A stretch of DNA of 64,000 nt. Source: Psychrobacillus lasiicapitis. Its GTDB lineage: Bacteria; Bacillota; Bacilli; Bacillales_A; Planococcaceae. The translations under genes and the position numbers were made by a program. Below, one piece after another: positions 1 through 9,278 of this stretch. Location: contig NZ_VDGH01000012.1 of NCBI RefSeq assembly GCF_006861795.1, positions 62,001 to 126,000 of the forward strand, read 5' to 3'. The notes beneath the pieces were generated by a model. It saw only the letters and a list, made by a program, of their open reading frames with translations. It made no database searches and was not told the origin of the DNA. Every line of letters starts with the position of its first letter. Position 1 is the stretch's first letter.

Positions 1-21
1 ACTTGAAAGATAGCCTCTGCT

Positions 22-852
22 TTACTTTTTTCGGTATAACGGCTCCTCTGTTGAAAACTCTTCATAGGAATCAGCGTATTTGCTAATTCTTAACGATTCC
101 TTGTTCCCTAAACCAAGAAATCCATTTGGGGATAAACTTTGGATAAATAATTCATGCACTTTATTTTGAAGTGTAGGATTAAAATAAATCAATACATTTC
201 TGCAGAAAATTACATGAAACTCATTAAACGATTGATCTGTCACTAAATTATGCTGTGCAAAAATAACATTCTTCAAAAGTCTTTCCGCAAAAAACACATT
301 TTGCGAATTTGTTTTATAATACATAGAAAATTCTTTAGTCCCACCGGCTTTAAGATAATTCTTCGTGTAGCTTTGCATTTTATTCAATGGGACAATTCCT
401 TGCCTTGCCTGTTCTATGGCTACTTTACTCATATCTGTCGCGTAAATTGTTGCTTTGTCTAATAGACCTTCTTCTTCCAGTAGAATTGCCATGGAAAACA
501 CTTCTTCTCCTGTTGCACAGCCAGCATGCCAAATCCGTATCTCTGGATAATTACGAAGAATAGGAACAACATTCGTTCTAAATTCTTTAAAAAAGGAAGG
601 ATCCCGGAACATTTCCGTTACAGGAACAGAAAAGCCTTCAATGATTTTCTCTAAAAAACCAGGTTCATGAAACGCCCTTTCTATGAGCGTTGTAATATTT
701 GGAGCGTTCTCTATATTTCTTCTGTTTTCAATTCTCCGTATGATAGAAGCACGTACATACTGTTTAAAATCATAACCAGTTAAACGGTAGATTGTTTCCA
801 ATAGCAAGTCTACTTCGAGTTCTTTTTTAAAGTTTTCATCTTGACTGTACAT
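22..852 (-). CDS. CheR-type protein-glutamate O-methyltransferase
   Basis: Recognised as the CheR family: an all-alpha N-terminal domain (about residues 10-75) followed by a Rossmann-like SAM-binding domain. Visible motifs are IWHAGCATGEEVFSMA (SAM loop) and FCRNVLIYFNP near the C-terminus. CheR enzymes methylate glutamates on chemoreceptors. Here the gene follows a hybrid histidine kinase 14 nt upstream on the same strand, so the two are probably co-transcribed and the enzyme may serve that kinase pathway rather than classical chemotaxis; that is inference. At 276 residues it has a normal length and looks complete. The window ends about 20 nt past its stop, so a further partner such as a CheB-like gene could follow outside. 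Confidence 0.88.
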   Translation of the reverse strand: MYSQDENFKKELEVDLLLETIYRLTGYDFKQYVRASIIRRIENRRNIENAPNITTLIERAFHEPGFLEKIIEGFSVPVTEMFRDPSFFKEFRTNVVPILRNYPEIRIWHAGCATGEEVFSMAILLEEEGLLDKATIYATDMSKVAIEQARQGIVPLNKMQSYTKNYLKAGGTKEFSMYYKTNSQNVFFAERLLKNVIFAQHNLVTDQSFNEFHVIFCRNVLIYFNPTLQNKVHELFIQSLSPNGFLGLGNKESLRISKYADSYEEFSTEEPLYRKK

Positions 853-866
853 TTAATCATCCATTT

Positions 867-3611
867 CTATTCATTAGAAACCCAGACACTTAGAACAGAT
901 AGTAGTTGCTCTAAATCTAAAGGTTTACTTACATAATCAGAAGCCCCTGTCTCTAGACATTTCTTGCGATCTCGTTCCATCGCTTTAGCCGTAAGGGCAA
1001 TGATAGGTATATCCATCAACTCTTCATTTGCTCGTATTCTCTGCATCGTTTCATACCCATCCATATTTGGCATCATAATATCCATCAGGATAATATCAAA
1101 TAGAGAAGGTTGTTCTTCCAATATCTCCAGACACTCTAATCCATTATTTACGGAACAGACCATCATACCTTCTTGTTTCAAAGCAGCTTCTAAAGCAAAA
1201 ATATTGCGTAAATCGTCATCTACGATCAATACATTTTTCCCTTGTAAGACATTTTGCTTCTCTTCTAGCAAATTCGCATTTTCTGTTTCTAAGGGAAATA
1301 CTTCTTCATCTAATGAAGATCCGGCAACTTCCTCAAGTGCAGTTAACAGGACATCCTCTTTCCCTAATTTTGTAGACAAGCTTGGAAGATACAATGTAAA
1401 AGTACTACCTACTCCCTCTTCGCTCTCTAAAGTTACATACCCACCTAAATGCTTTGCGTATTCTTGGCAAATCGATAACCCAAGACCGGTTCCACCATAT
1501 TTCCTCATAGTAGCACCATCTGCTTGTTGGAATGCTTCAAATATTAATTGGTGCTTCTCTTTTGGAATACCTATACCACTATCTTTTATCGAAAACGAAA
1601 TCCAATAATCAGCCTCTTTTCCTGCAAAAGCTGGTTGTAATTCTTTGTTTGGAACGTTTTTAATCTCTATTGAAATACTACCTTTTTCCGTATATTTAAA
1701 TGCATTGGAAAGGAGATTTTTTAAAATTTGAAGCATCATCTTTTCATCTGTACAGAAAATATTTGGGATGTTTGCTCCCTTTAGAATACTAAACAAAAGT
1801 CCTTTTTTCTCTGCAACATGATTAAAGTTCATTTCCAAATAATTCGGCAGATCATTGATATTCATTTCACCATATATAATCTCCATTTTCCCTGCCTCAA
1901 CTTTAGATAAATCGAGAATATCATCGATTAAAGCTAAGAGATCTTTTCCTGATGTATGGATAACTTTAGCGAATTTCTCCTCCTCCCCTCTCGATTGCTC
2001 CCCAGCATTTTCAGCAATCAATTCAGAAAGGATTAAAATACTATTTAAAGGAGTGCGAAGCTCGTGAGACATATTTGCAAGGAATTCAGATTTATATTTA
2101 GAGCTTAAAACGAGCTGTTCAGCCTGTTTTTCTAATTCTATTTTTGCCTGGTTTAAAGCTACTGATTTCAGTTCTGCTTCTTTTGAACGCTCTTCTAGTT
2201 TTTCATTAATTGTTTGCAATTCCTCTGATTGCATTTGTAACTCTTCTGATTGTGTTTGTAAATCATCCGACTGAACACGCAGTTCCTCTGTCATCGTCTG
2301 GGATTCTGTAAGTAAACGCTCTATCTCCTCTCGGTCCTTCGCGCTATTTAACGTAATACCAAAGTTTTCTATAACATCTTCTATAAATTGTTGATCGGAT
2401 TTAGAATAATTACACAAGCTCAGTATTTCTATTACAGCGATTACTTCTCCCTCATAAAGAATTGGGGCAATAATCATTCCTTGCGGAGGAATAGTCCCTA
2501 ACGCAGAAGGAATAAGTTGGAATTCGTCCAAATCACTTAAAACATGCATACTTTTTTTAAGTGCATACTCTCCGATCAAGCCTTGACCTAATTCAAAATG
2601 ACTTCTACCTACTGTATCAAATCCATCTGCAAATGTAGCGCTTTTCACAAAAAGATGCTTATCACTTCGAAAATCTCTTACATAAATAGCCCCATATGAT
2701 GAATTTGCTTCTTCTGAAATAGCGGATATAAAAGCTTTACATAATTCAGCAATAGAAGTAATACCTTGGTAGGAATTAAATGTATTGTTAATACGTTGCT
2801 GATGCATTTCTCTTAGCTCTAGATTTGTCAGCAGCTCATTGGTTGCATTCCCTAATTCCCTGATCTCATCTCGTGATCTCAATGTAATTCTTCTCGATAA
2901 GTCTAGTGCATTTGTATTGGTAAATGTAGCAATATCTTTTATCGTTGCTATTACTTCATTCATTGTTCTGACAATCGAGCGTGATACCAATGTAGACATA
3001 ACAATAGCTACGATAAATACAAGTAAACCTAATGTGACTAATCCTTGGATTAACGTATCAATATTTTGGTTTAATGCATCGGCTCTTTTCTGCCTGAATT
3101 CTGTTTCAACTTCTCTAAAGTTTTCAAATTGGCTACGTATTAAATCTATAGTCGCTCCGCCTTGATCATTTTCCAAATAACTTGAAGTAACACCATTACT
3201 TTCTTGTTTCTTTTGATTAATCATCGGTGCTCCAACTGTGTCTTCCCATTTAATGATATTATCTTTAATAGTCATTAATTTTGCTTGTTGTCCGGGATCA
3301 TCTACTAACCGATATAATTCATCGAAACTATGTTGCCATTCCATCTGTCCTGTATAATATGGCTGCAGATAATTTTCTTCCCCCGTAATCACATAACCTC
3401 TTTGACCCCTTACCATATCAAGTACGTATTTTTCTATTTGATGGGATAATGTCGTTACTTCAAAATCATGTCCCATTATATAATCTTTATCTGCTTGTAC
3501 AACAGCAAATTGTTTATTTACAAGAAAGAATGCAAATATGACCATTATGATAACCAATAAATAGCCAGACATAATTTTTGTCCGAATACCGATTTTTCTA
3601 TTTTTCCCCAT
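867..3611 (-). CDS. Hybrid sensor histidine kinase (CHASE3-HAMP-GAF-HisKA-HATPase-REC)
   Basis: A 914-residue membrane sensor. Order seen: TM1 (about 13-32), an extracytoplasmic CHASE3-like helical region (about 40-180), TM2 (about 190-212), HAMP, GAF (about 285-425), a coiled coil with repeated QSEELQ heptads (about 425-505), the HisKA box with phosphoacceptor His in FLANMSHELRTPLN, a HATPase_c domain (DSGIGIP and GGTGLGLS), and a C-terminal receiver with phosphoacceptor Asp in ILMDIMMPNMDGY. Such hybrids autophosphorylate and pass phosphate to their own receiver. No DNA-binding partner is encoded nearby; the cotranscribed cheR-like gene is the only visible partner. The signal is unknown. 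The ATG has only a weak, distant AGTAGG as ribosome binding site. Confidence 0.9.
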   Translation of the reverse strand: MGKNRKIGIRTKIMSGYLLVIIMVIFAFFLVNKQFAVVQADKDYIMGHDFEVTTLSHQIEKYVLDMVRGQRGYVITGEENYLQPYYTGQMEWQHSFDELYRLVDDPGQQAKLMTIKDNIIKWEDTVGAPMINQKKQESNGVTSSYLENDQGGATIDLIRSQFENFREVETEFRQKRADALNQNIDTLIQGLVTLGLLVFIVAIVMSTLVSRSIVRTMNEVIATIKDIATFTNTNALDLSRRITLRSRDEIRELGNATNELLTNLELREMHQQRINNTFNSYQGITSIAELCKAFISAISEEANSSYGAIYVRDFRSDKHLFVKSATFADGFDTVGRSHFELGQGLIGEYALKKSMHVLSDLDEFQLIPSALGTIPPQGMIIAPILYEGEVIAVIEILSLCNYSKSDQQFIEDVIENFGITLNSAKDREEIERLLTESQTMTEELRVQSDDLQTQSEELQMQSEELQTINEKLEERSKEAELKSVALNQAKIELEKQAEQLVLSSKYKSEFLANMSHELRTPLNSILILSELIAENAGEQSRGEEEKFAKVIHTSGKDLLALIDDILDLSKVEAGKMEIIYGEMNINDLPNYLEMNFNHVAEKKGLLFSILKGANIPNIFCTDEKMMLQILKNLLSNAFKYTEKGSISIEIKNVPNKELQPAFAGKEADYWISFSIKDSGIGIPKEKHQLIFEAFQQADGATMRKYGGTGLGLSICQEYAKHLGGYVTLESEEGVGSTFTLYLPSLSTKLGKEDVLLTALEEVAGSSLDEEVFPLETENANLLEEKQNVLQGKNVLIVDDDLRNIFALEAALKQEGMMVCSVNNGLECLEILEEQPSLFDIILMDIMMPNMDGYETMQRIRANEELMDIPIIALTAKAMERDRKKCLETGASDYVSKPLDLEQLLSVLSVWVSNE

Positions 3612-3827
3612 GGAATTATGAGCCTACTTTCTATATAGATATCCTATGTTAAGAATATTATACTATAATTTCAGGATGTTTTATCTATAATCCGTAGTTA
3701 TTCGATTTATTCCGACTGGTGAAAAACGTATTAAAGTATACAGTCCCTATGTAACAAGAAAAACAGCCGTCGGGGTATTAGGAGTACCGTATTAGTTTAA
3801 AGTAGTACTCCCTCTCACTCTCTTTCG

Positions 3828-4934
3828 TTAATCCAAAGTCCCAGTGCTATTAATTCTTGTAGTGACCTTAATATCAACCTCTAGCTTACTAATTATTTTT
3901 TCCGTCATTTCTCTGTCCCAATTACCCTTATAGTACATTCGAAAGTTTTCAGTTAAACCTACGGGGTCAACCTTAAGCTCTTTTAAATCTTCTAAAAGTT
4001 CCTCAATATCCTTTTCAATTTGCTCATCAATATCTTTCTCTAGCTTTGTTATACTAGCTAAAGTAGTCAACTCATCTTCTCGATAACCTTTATATTCAAT
4101 AAGCGTGCCTTCCATTTTCAAGTTAATAAATAATTTAGGTGATTCTATACTTTTATTACTTTTCATCTTTACTTTGTTTTTAATGAGATCTATCATCAAT
4201 TCTTCTTTTTCTTCTCCCTTATCTAACGTTAGATTCAGCGGTGCAAGGTTTTTTTCCCCTAGTAAAGCTTGTATGATAAGACCTTCTCGTGGTAATAATT
4301 CTTCAATCATATTATCTTTTTTAAATAGAGCAACCCCATCAATCTCAATTTTCCCTTCCTGTTTTTCAAGAAGAGGTACTATTGTATCGAAAACTGGATT
4401 TGTTTGTGTATATACAAAATCATGGATATTCGTATTTGGCATGAAGGCCGTGTTGATGCTTGGTTGCAATAAATCATTTAAGTATAGGTTGATACTTGGT
4501 TTATCCGGATAACTTTCCTTTAATATTTCTTCTCCGTTCTCTTTCACAATAGCCACAAGTACTTTATTACCTACCTCTGCGTTTCTATATAGATGCCTTA
4601 TTACTTTTTGAACATCCCCATTACGAGCAAATTCCTCATTAAATACAACAACTCGTAATTGATTCAATACTACCTTTTTGTCTGAAACTGTTTCAATTTC
4701 AACAATTCCTTTCGAAACAAAATCGGTAGTCACGGAGAAAATTTGTGTATTTTCTTTGGCTTCGGGTAAAAACTGAGGCATCGCCGCCGATAACTTATAT
4801 GAATCTTCATCAATATAGTCAAATGCCAAGATGCCAAGGAGACCAACATCCTCCAAAGGTACTTTCAATTCCTTATCCGCACAACCCGCCAAGCATATAA
4901 TAGTCAAAATAAGTAATATTAGCTTTTTGTTCAT
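3828..4934 (-). CDS. Spore germination receptor subunit C (GerC family lipoprotein)
   Basis: Ger(x)C-family protein, the lipoprotein subunit of nutrient germinant receptors in the spore inner membrane. The start is taken at the ATG of MNKKLILLILTIICLAGC, which gives a lipoprotein signal peptide with lipobox LAGC (lipidated Cys18). A longer reading from 4991 would put 19 odd residues before the signal peptide. The chosen ATG overlaps the gerB-type stop codon as ATGA (4931-4934), the usual arrangement for coupled translation. The mature part is about 350 residues, a normal family length. Third gene of the gerA-gerB-gerC operon. The 216 bp between this gene and the kinase gene hold only a GGAGTAC...GTACTCC inverted repeat without a T-run. 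Confidence 0.9.
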   Translation of the reverse strand: MNKKLILLILTIICLAGCADKELKVPLEDVGLLGILAFDYIDEDSYKLSAAMPQFLPEAKENTQIFSVTTDFVSKGIVEIETVSDKKVVLNQLRVVVFNEEFARNGDVQKVIRHLYRNAEVGNKVLVAIVKENGEEILKESYPDKPSINLYLNDLLQPSINTAFMPNTNIHDFVYTQTNPVFDTIVPLLEKQEGKIEIDGVALFKKDNMIEELLPREGLIIQALLGEKNLAPLNLTLDKGEEKEELMIDLIKNKVKMKSNKSIESPKLFINLKMEGTLIEYKGYREDELTTLASITKLEKDIDEQIEKDIEELLEDLKELKVDPVGLTENFRMYYKGNWDREMTEKIISKLEVDIKVTTRINSTGTLD

Positions 4935-6040
4935 GACTGCACCTGCTTTTTCCTCAGTAGATGGACAACAATCAAAAATATGGGCCAACATAGCATTAAA
5001 TAAGATGTTTGAAAAGCGGCCTCAAATATTTTTTCTTTAACTTCTTTTGAAAATGGCATCGATAGGATTATATAAATCGCTATCGTGATTACATAAACAT
5101 GAGAAATCTTTTTTTTAGATCGAAAAGAATCTATTCCCTTTTTAGCACACCATAAGTAACCAGTTATCGTAGTTAACACTAGAAATACCCATATTGTAAT
5201 TCCAATGATGTCAATTCTTTCTATATAAGTTAATTCACCCGCTTTAAACAGATGCAATACCGAATACGTAACATGTTCCAATTGCCATTCTGAGTAATAC
5301 ATAACACTTACTGTAGTTACAACAAAACAAAGAATAATACTTATCCAAACTCCTATTAAAGCATGTTTATATGCTTTCTTTTGGTTTGCAATATAGGGAA
5401 AATAGACCATAATAAGTTCGTACCCCAGTATAGATAAATATCCTTTTCTGAAAGCTTCAAAAGCCTCGCTTTTATTGAAATTAAACAAAGGTAAAAGGTG
5501 ACTTAAATCACCTTTCTCAATTGCCCATCGTAAAAAGTACAGTAACGGCAGAGTTAGAAAGAATGCCATCATGCAAAACCTGGCGATGGACTTAATTCCA
5601 CCATTTACAATATAAATAGCTACCACCAAGAAAAAGAGTATTGGAATAGTAGTACTTTGTTCAGGAAGGGCTGTAGTTTGTATAAGATTCATGTAATCAT
5701 CGATAATCCCTGCTATAAAAAAAGTTAAGTGTACAACTATAAACAAATTGAAGCTCTTCCCAATCCATTTGCCTAGTAGTTTTTCATTGATACCAAATAT
5801 ATTTTCATTTTTATACTGTGAACATATCCAAATCATCGGCCATAAATTAAGACTTGCAACTACTCCAAATAGAAGAGGATAAAGGGCCAGACTATATCCC
5901 ATAGAACTAAGGTCTTGAGGGAGTGAGAGCATACCAGTACCAATCATTATATTTTGTATTAAAAAAACTACATGATATCCATTCAACTGTTTTCGCTTAT
6001 CTACATTCAACCTCGCCAACCTCACCTCTATAGAAAACAT
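4931..6040 (-). CDS. Spore germination receptor subunit B (GerB family permease)
   Basis: Endospore germination permease of the APC superfamily, about ten hydrophobic segments, starting with the family-like stretch NGYHVVFLIQNIMIGTGML. B subunits bind the nutrient germinant; which one cannot be read from sequence. The ATG at 6040 lies 1 nt from the gerA-type stop, but its upstream sequence is a poor ribosome site. A TTG at 6010 (residue 11, followed by NVDKRKQ) sits 9 nt after GAGGTGAGG and is a credible alternative start. The gene overlaps gerC by ATGA. Confidence 0.9.
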   Translation of the reverse strand: MFSIEVRLARLNVDKRKQLNGYHVVFLIQNIMIGTGMLSLPQDLSSMGYSLALYPLLFGVVASLNLWPMIWICSQYKNENIFGINEKLLGKWIGKSFNLFIVVHLTFFIAGIIDDYMNLIQTTALPEQSTTIPILFFLVVAIYIVNGGIKSIARFCMMAFFLTLPLLYFLRWAIEKGDLSHLLPLFNFNKSEAFEAFRKGYLSILGYELIMVYFPYIANQKKAYKHALIGVWISIILCFVVTTVSVMYYSEWQLEHVTYSVLHLFKAGELTYIERIDIIGITIWVFLVLTTITGYLWCAKKGIDSFRSKKKISHVYVITIAIYIILSMPFSKEVKEKIFEAAFQTSYLMLCWPIFLIVVHLLRKKQVQS

Positions 6041-6041
6041 C

Positions 6042-7511
6042 CTACTTTTTCTGTGACCTTGAAATTCCCGATCTTCCTTTCAGGAAAGCCGTTGGAAATC
6101 TTATAATTCCATCTAGCAAATCTCCAGCTTTCCGAGGAATTACAGGTGTCATAAAAGGAGTACCTAAAGAACTTAAATTCAATAAATGAGCCAACAACCA
6201 AGCAAGTGCTAGCATTTGTCCGAACAATCCAAACAAACCTGCTGATAAAATAAAAATATATCGAACAAATCTACTTGTATTACTCATTAGAAAAATCGGT
6301 GGTAGAAATGAAAGTAATGCGGAAGTTGCAACTAAGACAATTAATATGTTACTAATTAGTCCTGCTTCAACTGCTGCGGTTCCAATTACAATACCGCCTA
6401 CGATACCAATCGTCTGTCCTACTTTTGCTGGCATTCGGGAACCAGCCTCCCTTAAGACCTCTATGATTAGTTCTATAAACAATACTTCAATAAGTGGTGG
6501 AAATGGTACTTTACTTCTTGATTCCTGTAAATTTAATAAAAGTTCATAAGGTAAAATTTCAGGATGAAAAGTTAAAGCAGATACATACATGGGCGTAATC
6601 ATTATAGTTAGGAAAAATCCAAAAAAACGAAGCATCCGTAGTAAGGTTGCGGTAGTCCAGCGATTATAATAATCTTCCACTGAAATAAACATGTCCATAA
6701 AGGATGTCGGGCATACTATTGCTGCTTGACTATTATCCATGAGCACTACAATTCTTCCATCTAATATATAATGGACGATACTATCAGGTCGGACGCTCAT
6801 ATAATATTGTGGAAATGGAGATAAAGGGTTATCTTCAATCAATTGCTTTAAAATAGAAACATCCGGAAATGATGGATAATTGACTTTATCTAATCTTTTT
6901 TTTAATATCTCTAGATTTTCCTTATTCACAATATCTTCTACGTACAATAGAGAAATTTCCGTATTGGATTCTGTTCCAATAATACGATTTTCATTTTTCA
7001 GCATTGGGTTTTTGATACGCCTTTTAACTAAGGAAATATTTACTTGTAACGATTCCGTAAATGCATCTTGGGGGCCGATAACAGTGGACTCTGTTTCGGT
7101 GTTTGTAATGGCTCTAGTAGATGCACTATACGTATCTATACTTAACAGTAAATTGGCATCATGAAAATATAATAGCGTTTGCCCACCCATTAACTTCGAA
7201 ATAATTTCAGTTTTATCTGCTGGATCAATTTTCTCTGATATTTGGTGGATTTGATTTAAGTGATTAGCCAAGGGGATGAGAACCATTACTTGCATAGTCA
7301 TTTTCTCTACAAGTGAATTGCTATAAACCATTGTGACAATACCTTCATTTGTAGGTATTTTCTTAAATATGACATCGTTAATTTGAGTTGTATTTTTCTT
7401 TAGCAATTCAATTGTTTCTTCGATTTCAGCACCGGTAACCTGCTTTGTATTTGGCGATGCTTTATCGGTATCACCACTTTTGATGGCTCTTATAAATTTT
7501 TTAAATTTCAC
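6042..7511 (-). CDS. Spore germination receptor subunit A (GerA family)
   Basis: GerA-family protein of 489 residues. A large hydrophilic N-terminal domain (about 1-290) precedes four to five membrane segments. The conserved family region PFPPLIEVLFIELIIEVLRE and the following GIVGGIVIGTAAVEAGLIS are visible. With the B and C subunits it forms a germinant receptor in the spore inner membrane. Starts with GTG, 5 nt after a GGGG ribosome site. First gene of a three-gene operon; such operons are normally read by the forespore sigma factor SigG, but I could not identify a convincing SigG promoter upstream. Confidence 0.92.
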   Translation of the reverse strand: MKFKKFIRAIKSGDTDKASPNTKQVTGAEIEETIELLKKNTTQINDVIFKKIPTNEGIVTMVYSNSLVEKMTMQVMVLIPLANHLNQIHQISEKIDPADKTEIISKLMGGQTLLYFHDANLLLSIDTYSASTRAITNTETESTVIGPQDAFTESLQVNISLVKRRIKNPMLKNENRIIGTESNTEISLLYVEDIVNKENLEILKKRLDKVNYPSFPDVSILKQLIEDNPLSPFPQYYMSVRPDSIVHYILDGRIVVLMDNSQAAIVCPTSFMDMFISVEDYYNRWTTATLLRMLRFFGFFLTIMITPMYVSALTFHPEILPYELLLNLQESRSKVPFPPLIEVLFIELIIEVLREAGSRMPAKVGQTIGIVGGIVIGTAAVEAGLISNILIVLVATSALLSFLPPIFLMSNTSRFVRYIFILSAGLFGLFGQMLALAWLLAHLLNLSSLGTPFMTPVIPRKAGDLLDGIIRFPTAFLKGRSGISRSQKK

Positions 7512-7729
7512 ATATACCCCATGCCTTTCATCAAGACAAAAATTTGTATAATAAGCATGTCCACTATTAAGAAATTGTATTCTCTTGAATATTTCGATTT
7601 AAAAATCCCATTTAATGGTCTTTTGACCAAAATATAATACTAGGAATATCTTCCTCTATAACATATATTTATTAAGGCTTATATTTGAAAATTTCATATA
7701 AGACTATTTTATTTTGCAGGAGAATAGAA

Positions 7730-8899
7730 ATGAAGAAATTATTATCTATTGTATTAGCGACTGGAATTGCAGGAGCTAGTGTATTCACACCTTACACAAA
7801 CGCGGAGGCGGCATCCGTTTCTAAAGCAGAGGCTTTAGTAAAAGCAGCAGAACAACATGCTGGTGCTTTAAAATGGCAAATATCTGTTGAACTTACAAAA
7901 GAGATTAAGTATCCGGATATGAAAATTTTCAATTTAACAAAAGATGCTTACTTAAATGCAAAAAAAGAGATTGCTAATATAAGTGCGAAAGATAAAGCAA
8001 AATTAGAAAAACGCCTAGAAGATAATGCTGGTATTCACTATACTCGTGCAATGGGATACATTGATGCTATTACATCTGGGAAAAAGATTGTAGATAAAGC
8101 AAATCAATTAAATAAATTGTATGCAGCTAATCCAACATCCGATGTAACAGAAAAAAGTTACCATGAATTATCTAGCGAAATTCGTAAACAGGCCATCTTG
8201 CTTTACCGTGTATACGGAAAATCAACACGAGATGCAATTTTAACGAAATATAAAACTCCTGGTGAAAAAGCACTTGAATCTTCTAAATATGTAATTACTG
8301 CAAAAATGGAGCTAGATAAATTAGACGATTTGATCTCTAAAAAAGCAGATCAAAAAACAGTGGAAGCACAAGTTTCTATTTTCCTAGATTCTCTAGATGC
8401 AATTGAGGACGATGCAATCATTAGTGACCTTTATAGTGCTTACTACGACAGCATTAGAGAAGATGAGAACTTTGTAGCACAAGAAAAAGAAATTAACGAA
8501 TTTTTCGAGAAAGCTACTGAGTATGCAAATGAAGAAAAACTTGAGGAAACACTTAGCCTATACAGCAAAGACTTCCCAGGCTATGCGTCACTTAAAGAAA
8601 ATTTAGAAACAACTTTCAAAGATTATAATGTAAGATACCAGACTTTAGGTCTAGAAGTTCAATACATTATCGACAATACTGCAGCAGTTGTACATGATCA
8701 AAAATCAATCTTCAATACTACAGATTCACTTGAACATACTACTATTTACCTTTTAGAAAAAGATAAAGATGGTAACTGGAAATTCCTAGACTCATCAGAT
8801 ATTATAGAGGAAACTAGTGATTCTACTGATGAAGACAATACTGAATTACCAGTTGAATCTGATTCACAAGAGAATTCTGACGTGCAAACTGTAGAATAA
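7730..8899 (+). CDS. Secreted SbsC C-terminal-domain-like protein
   Basis: A 389-residue exported protein. The start is the ATG of MKKLLSIVLATGIAGASV, preceded by GCAGGAG at 7 nt; a longer reading from 7685 lacks a ribosome site. A signal peptide with a likely cleavage site at NAEAA is clear. The mature protein is helical and charged; segments such as GALKWQISVEL, YPDMKIFNLTKDAY and HYTRAMGYIDAITSGKKI resemble the SbsC C-terminal domain found in Bacillales surface-associated proteins. The C-terminus is an acidic Ser/Thr/Asp/Glu-rich tail. No anchor is visible, so secretion or non-covalent wall association is inferred. Monocistronic, ending at a strong terminator. Confidence 0.65.
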   Translation: MKKLLSIVLATGIAGASVFTPYTNAEAASVSKAEALVKAAEQHAGALKWQISVELTKEIKYPDMKIFNLTKDAYLNAKKEIANISAKDKAKLEKRLEDNAGIHYTRAMGYIDAITSGKKIVDKANQLNKLYAANPTSDVTEKSYHELSSEIRKQAILLYRVYGKSTRDAILTKYKTPGEKALESSKYVITAKMELDKLDDLISKKADQKTVEAQVSIFLDSLDAIEDDAIISDLYSAYYDSIREDENFVAQEKEINEFFEKATEYANEEKLEETLSLYSKDFPGYASLKENLETTFKDYNVRYQTLGLEVQYIIDNTAAVVHDQKSIFNTTDSLEHTTIYLLEKDKDGNWKFLDSSDIIEETSDSTDEDNTELPVESDSQENSDVQTVE

Positions 8900-8908
8900 T
8901 AGATTAAT

Positions 8909-8950
8909 AACTGGAGCTATTAGTAGAAATACAAATAGCTCCAGTTTTTT
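8909..8950. terminator. Intrinsic terminator, possibly bidirectional
   Basis: A 13-bp perfect stem (AACTGGAGCTATT 8909-8921 with its complement 8934-8946), followed by a T-run on the plus strand. It ends the secreted-protein gene; the opposing DegV-remnant gene ends inside its T-run. Confidence 0.85.
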
Positions 8951-9203
8951 ATTTAAAAGAAATAATTATTCCACCTCTGCCTGCATAAGTCCCCATTGTG
9001 GCACCCATGTAACTGACAACAACATCTTTCGGATGAAATTGTTGAATAAGTGCTGCTTTGAGTACTTCCGCTTCCTCTATGTTTCCAGTATGAGTAATTC
9101 CAAGAATGGTATTAGAAAAAACTTCTTTTTTATGACGAACAACTTCAAGCGTCTTTTTTGGAAACCTCTTCTTCCCTTGAACTTTTTTATGATTTTCTTT
9201 CAT
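8949..9203 (-). CDS. Stand-alone DegV C-terminal fragment
   Basis: An 84-residue ORF whose last 55 residues (GITHTGNIEEAEVLKAALIQ, then SYMGATMGTYAGRGGIIISF) match the C-terminal end of DegV-family fatty-acid-binding proteins (kinase partner FakB type). The N-terminal 200 residues of the family, including the first half of the lipid pocket, are missing, and no upstream remnant is visible in the 75 bp before the next gene. Either a decayed degV gene that kept an open tail, or a new small protein. The ribosome site is weak (TGGAAA). Expression is uncertain. Confidence 0.5.
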   Translation of the reverse strand: MKENHKKVQGKKRFPKKTLEVVRHKKEVFSNTILGITHTGNIEEAEVLKAALIQQFHPKDVVVSYMGATMGTYAGRGGIIISFK

Positions 9204-9278
9204 TACTAAATTTCCATTCGAAACTTTTTACGCTCGAATTCGTATGAAGAGTATACAAAGAAAGAGGCGAAACTAACA

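Noticed and set aside
964-1608. A 214-codon plus-strand ORF
   Set aside because: It is antisense to the hybrid kinase catalytic domains; no ribosome site and no recognisable protein.
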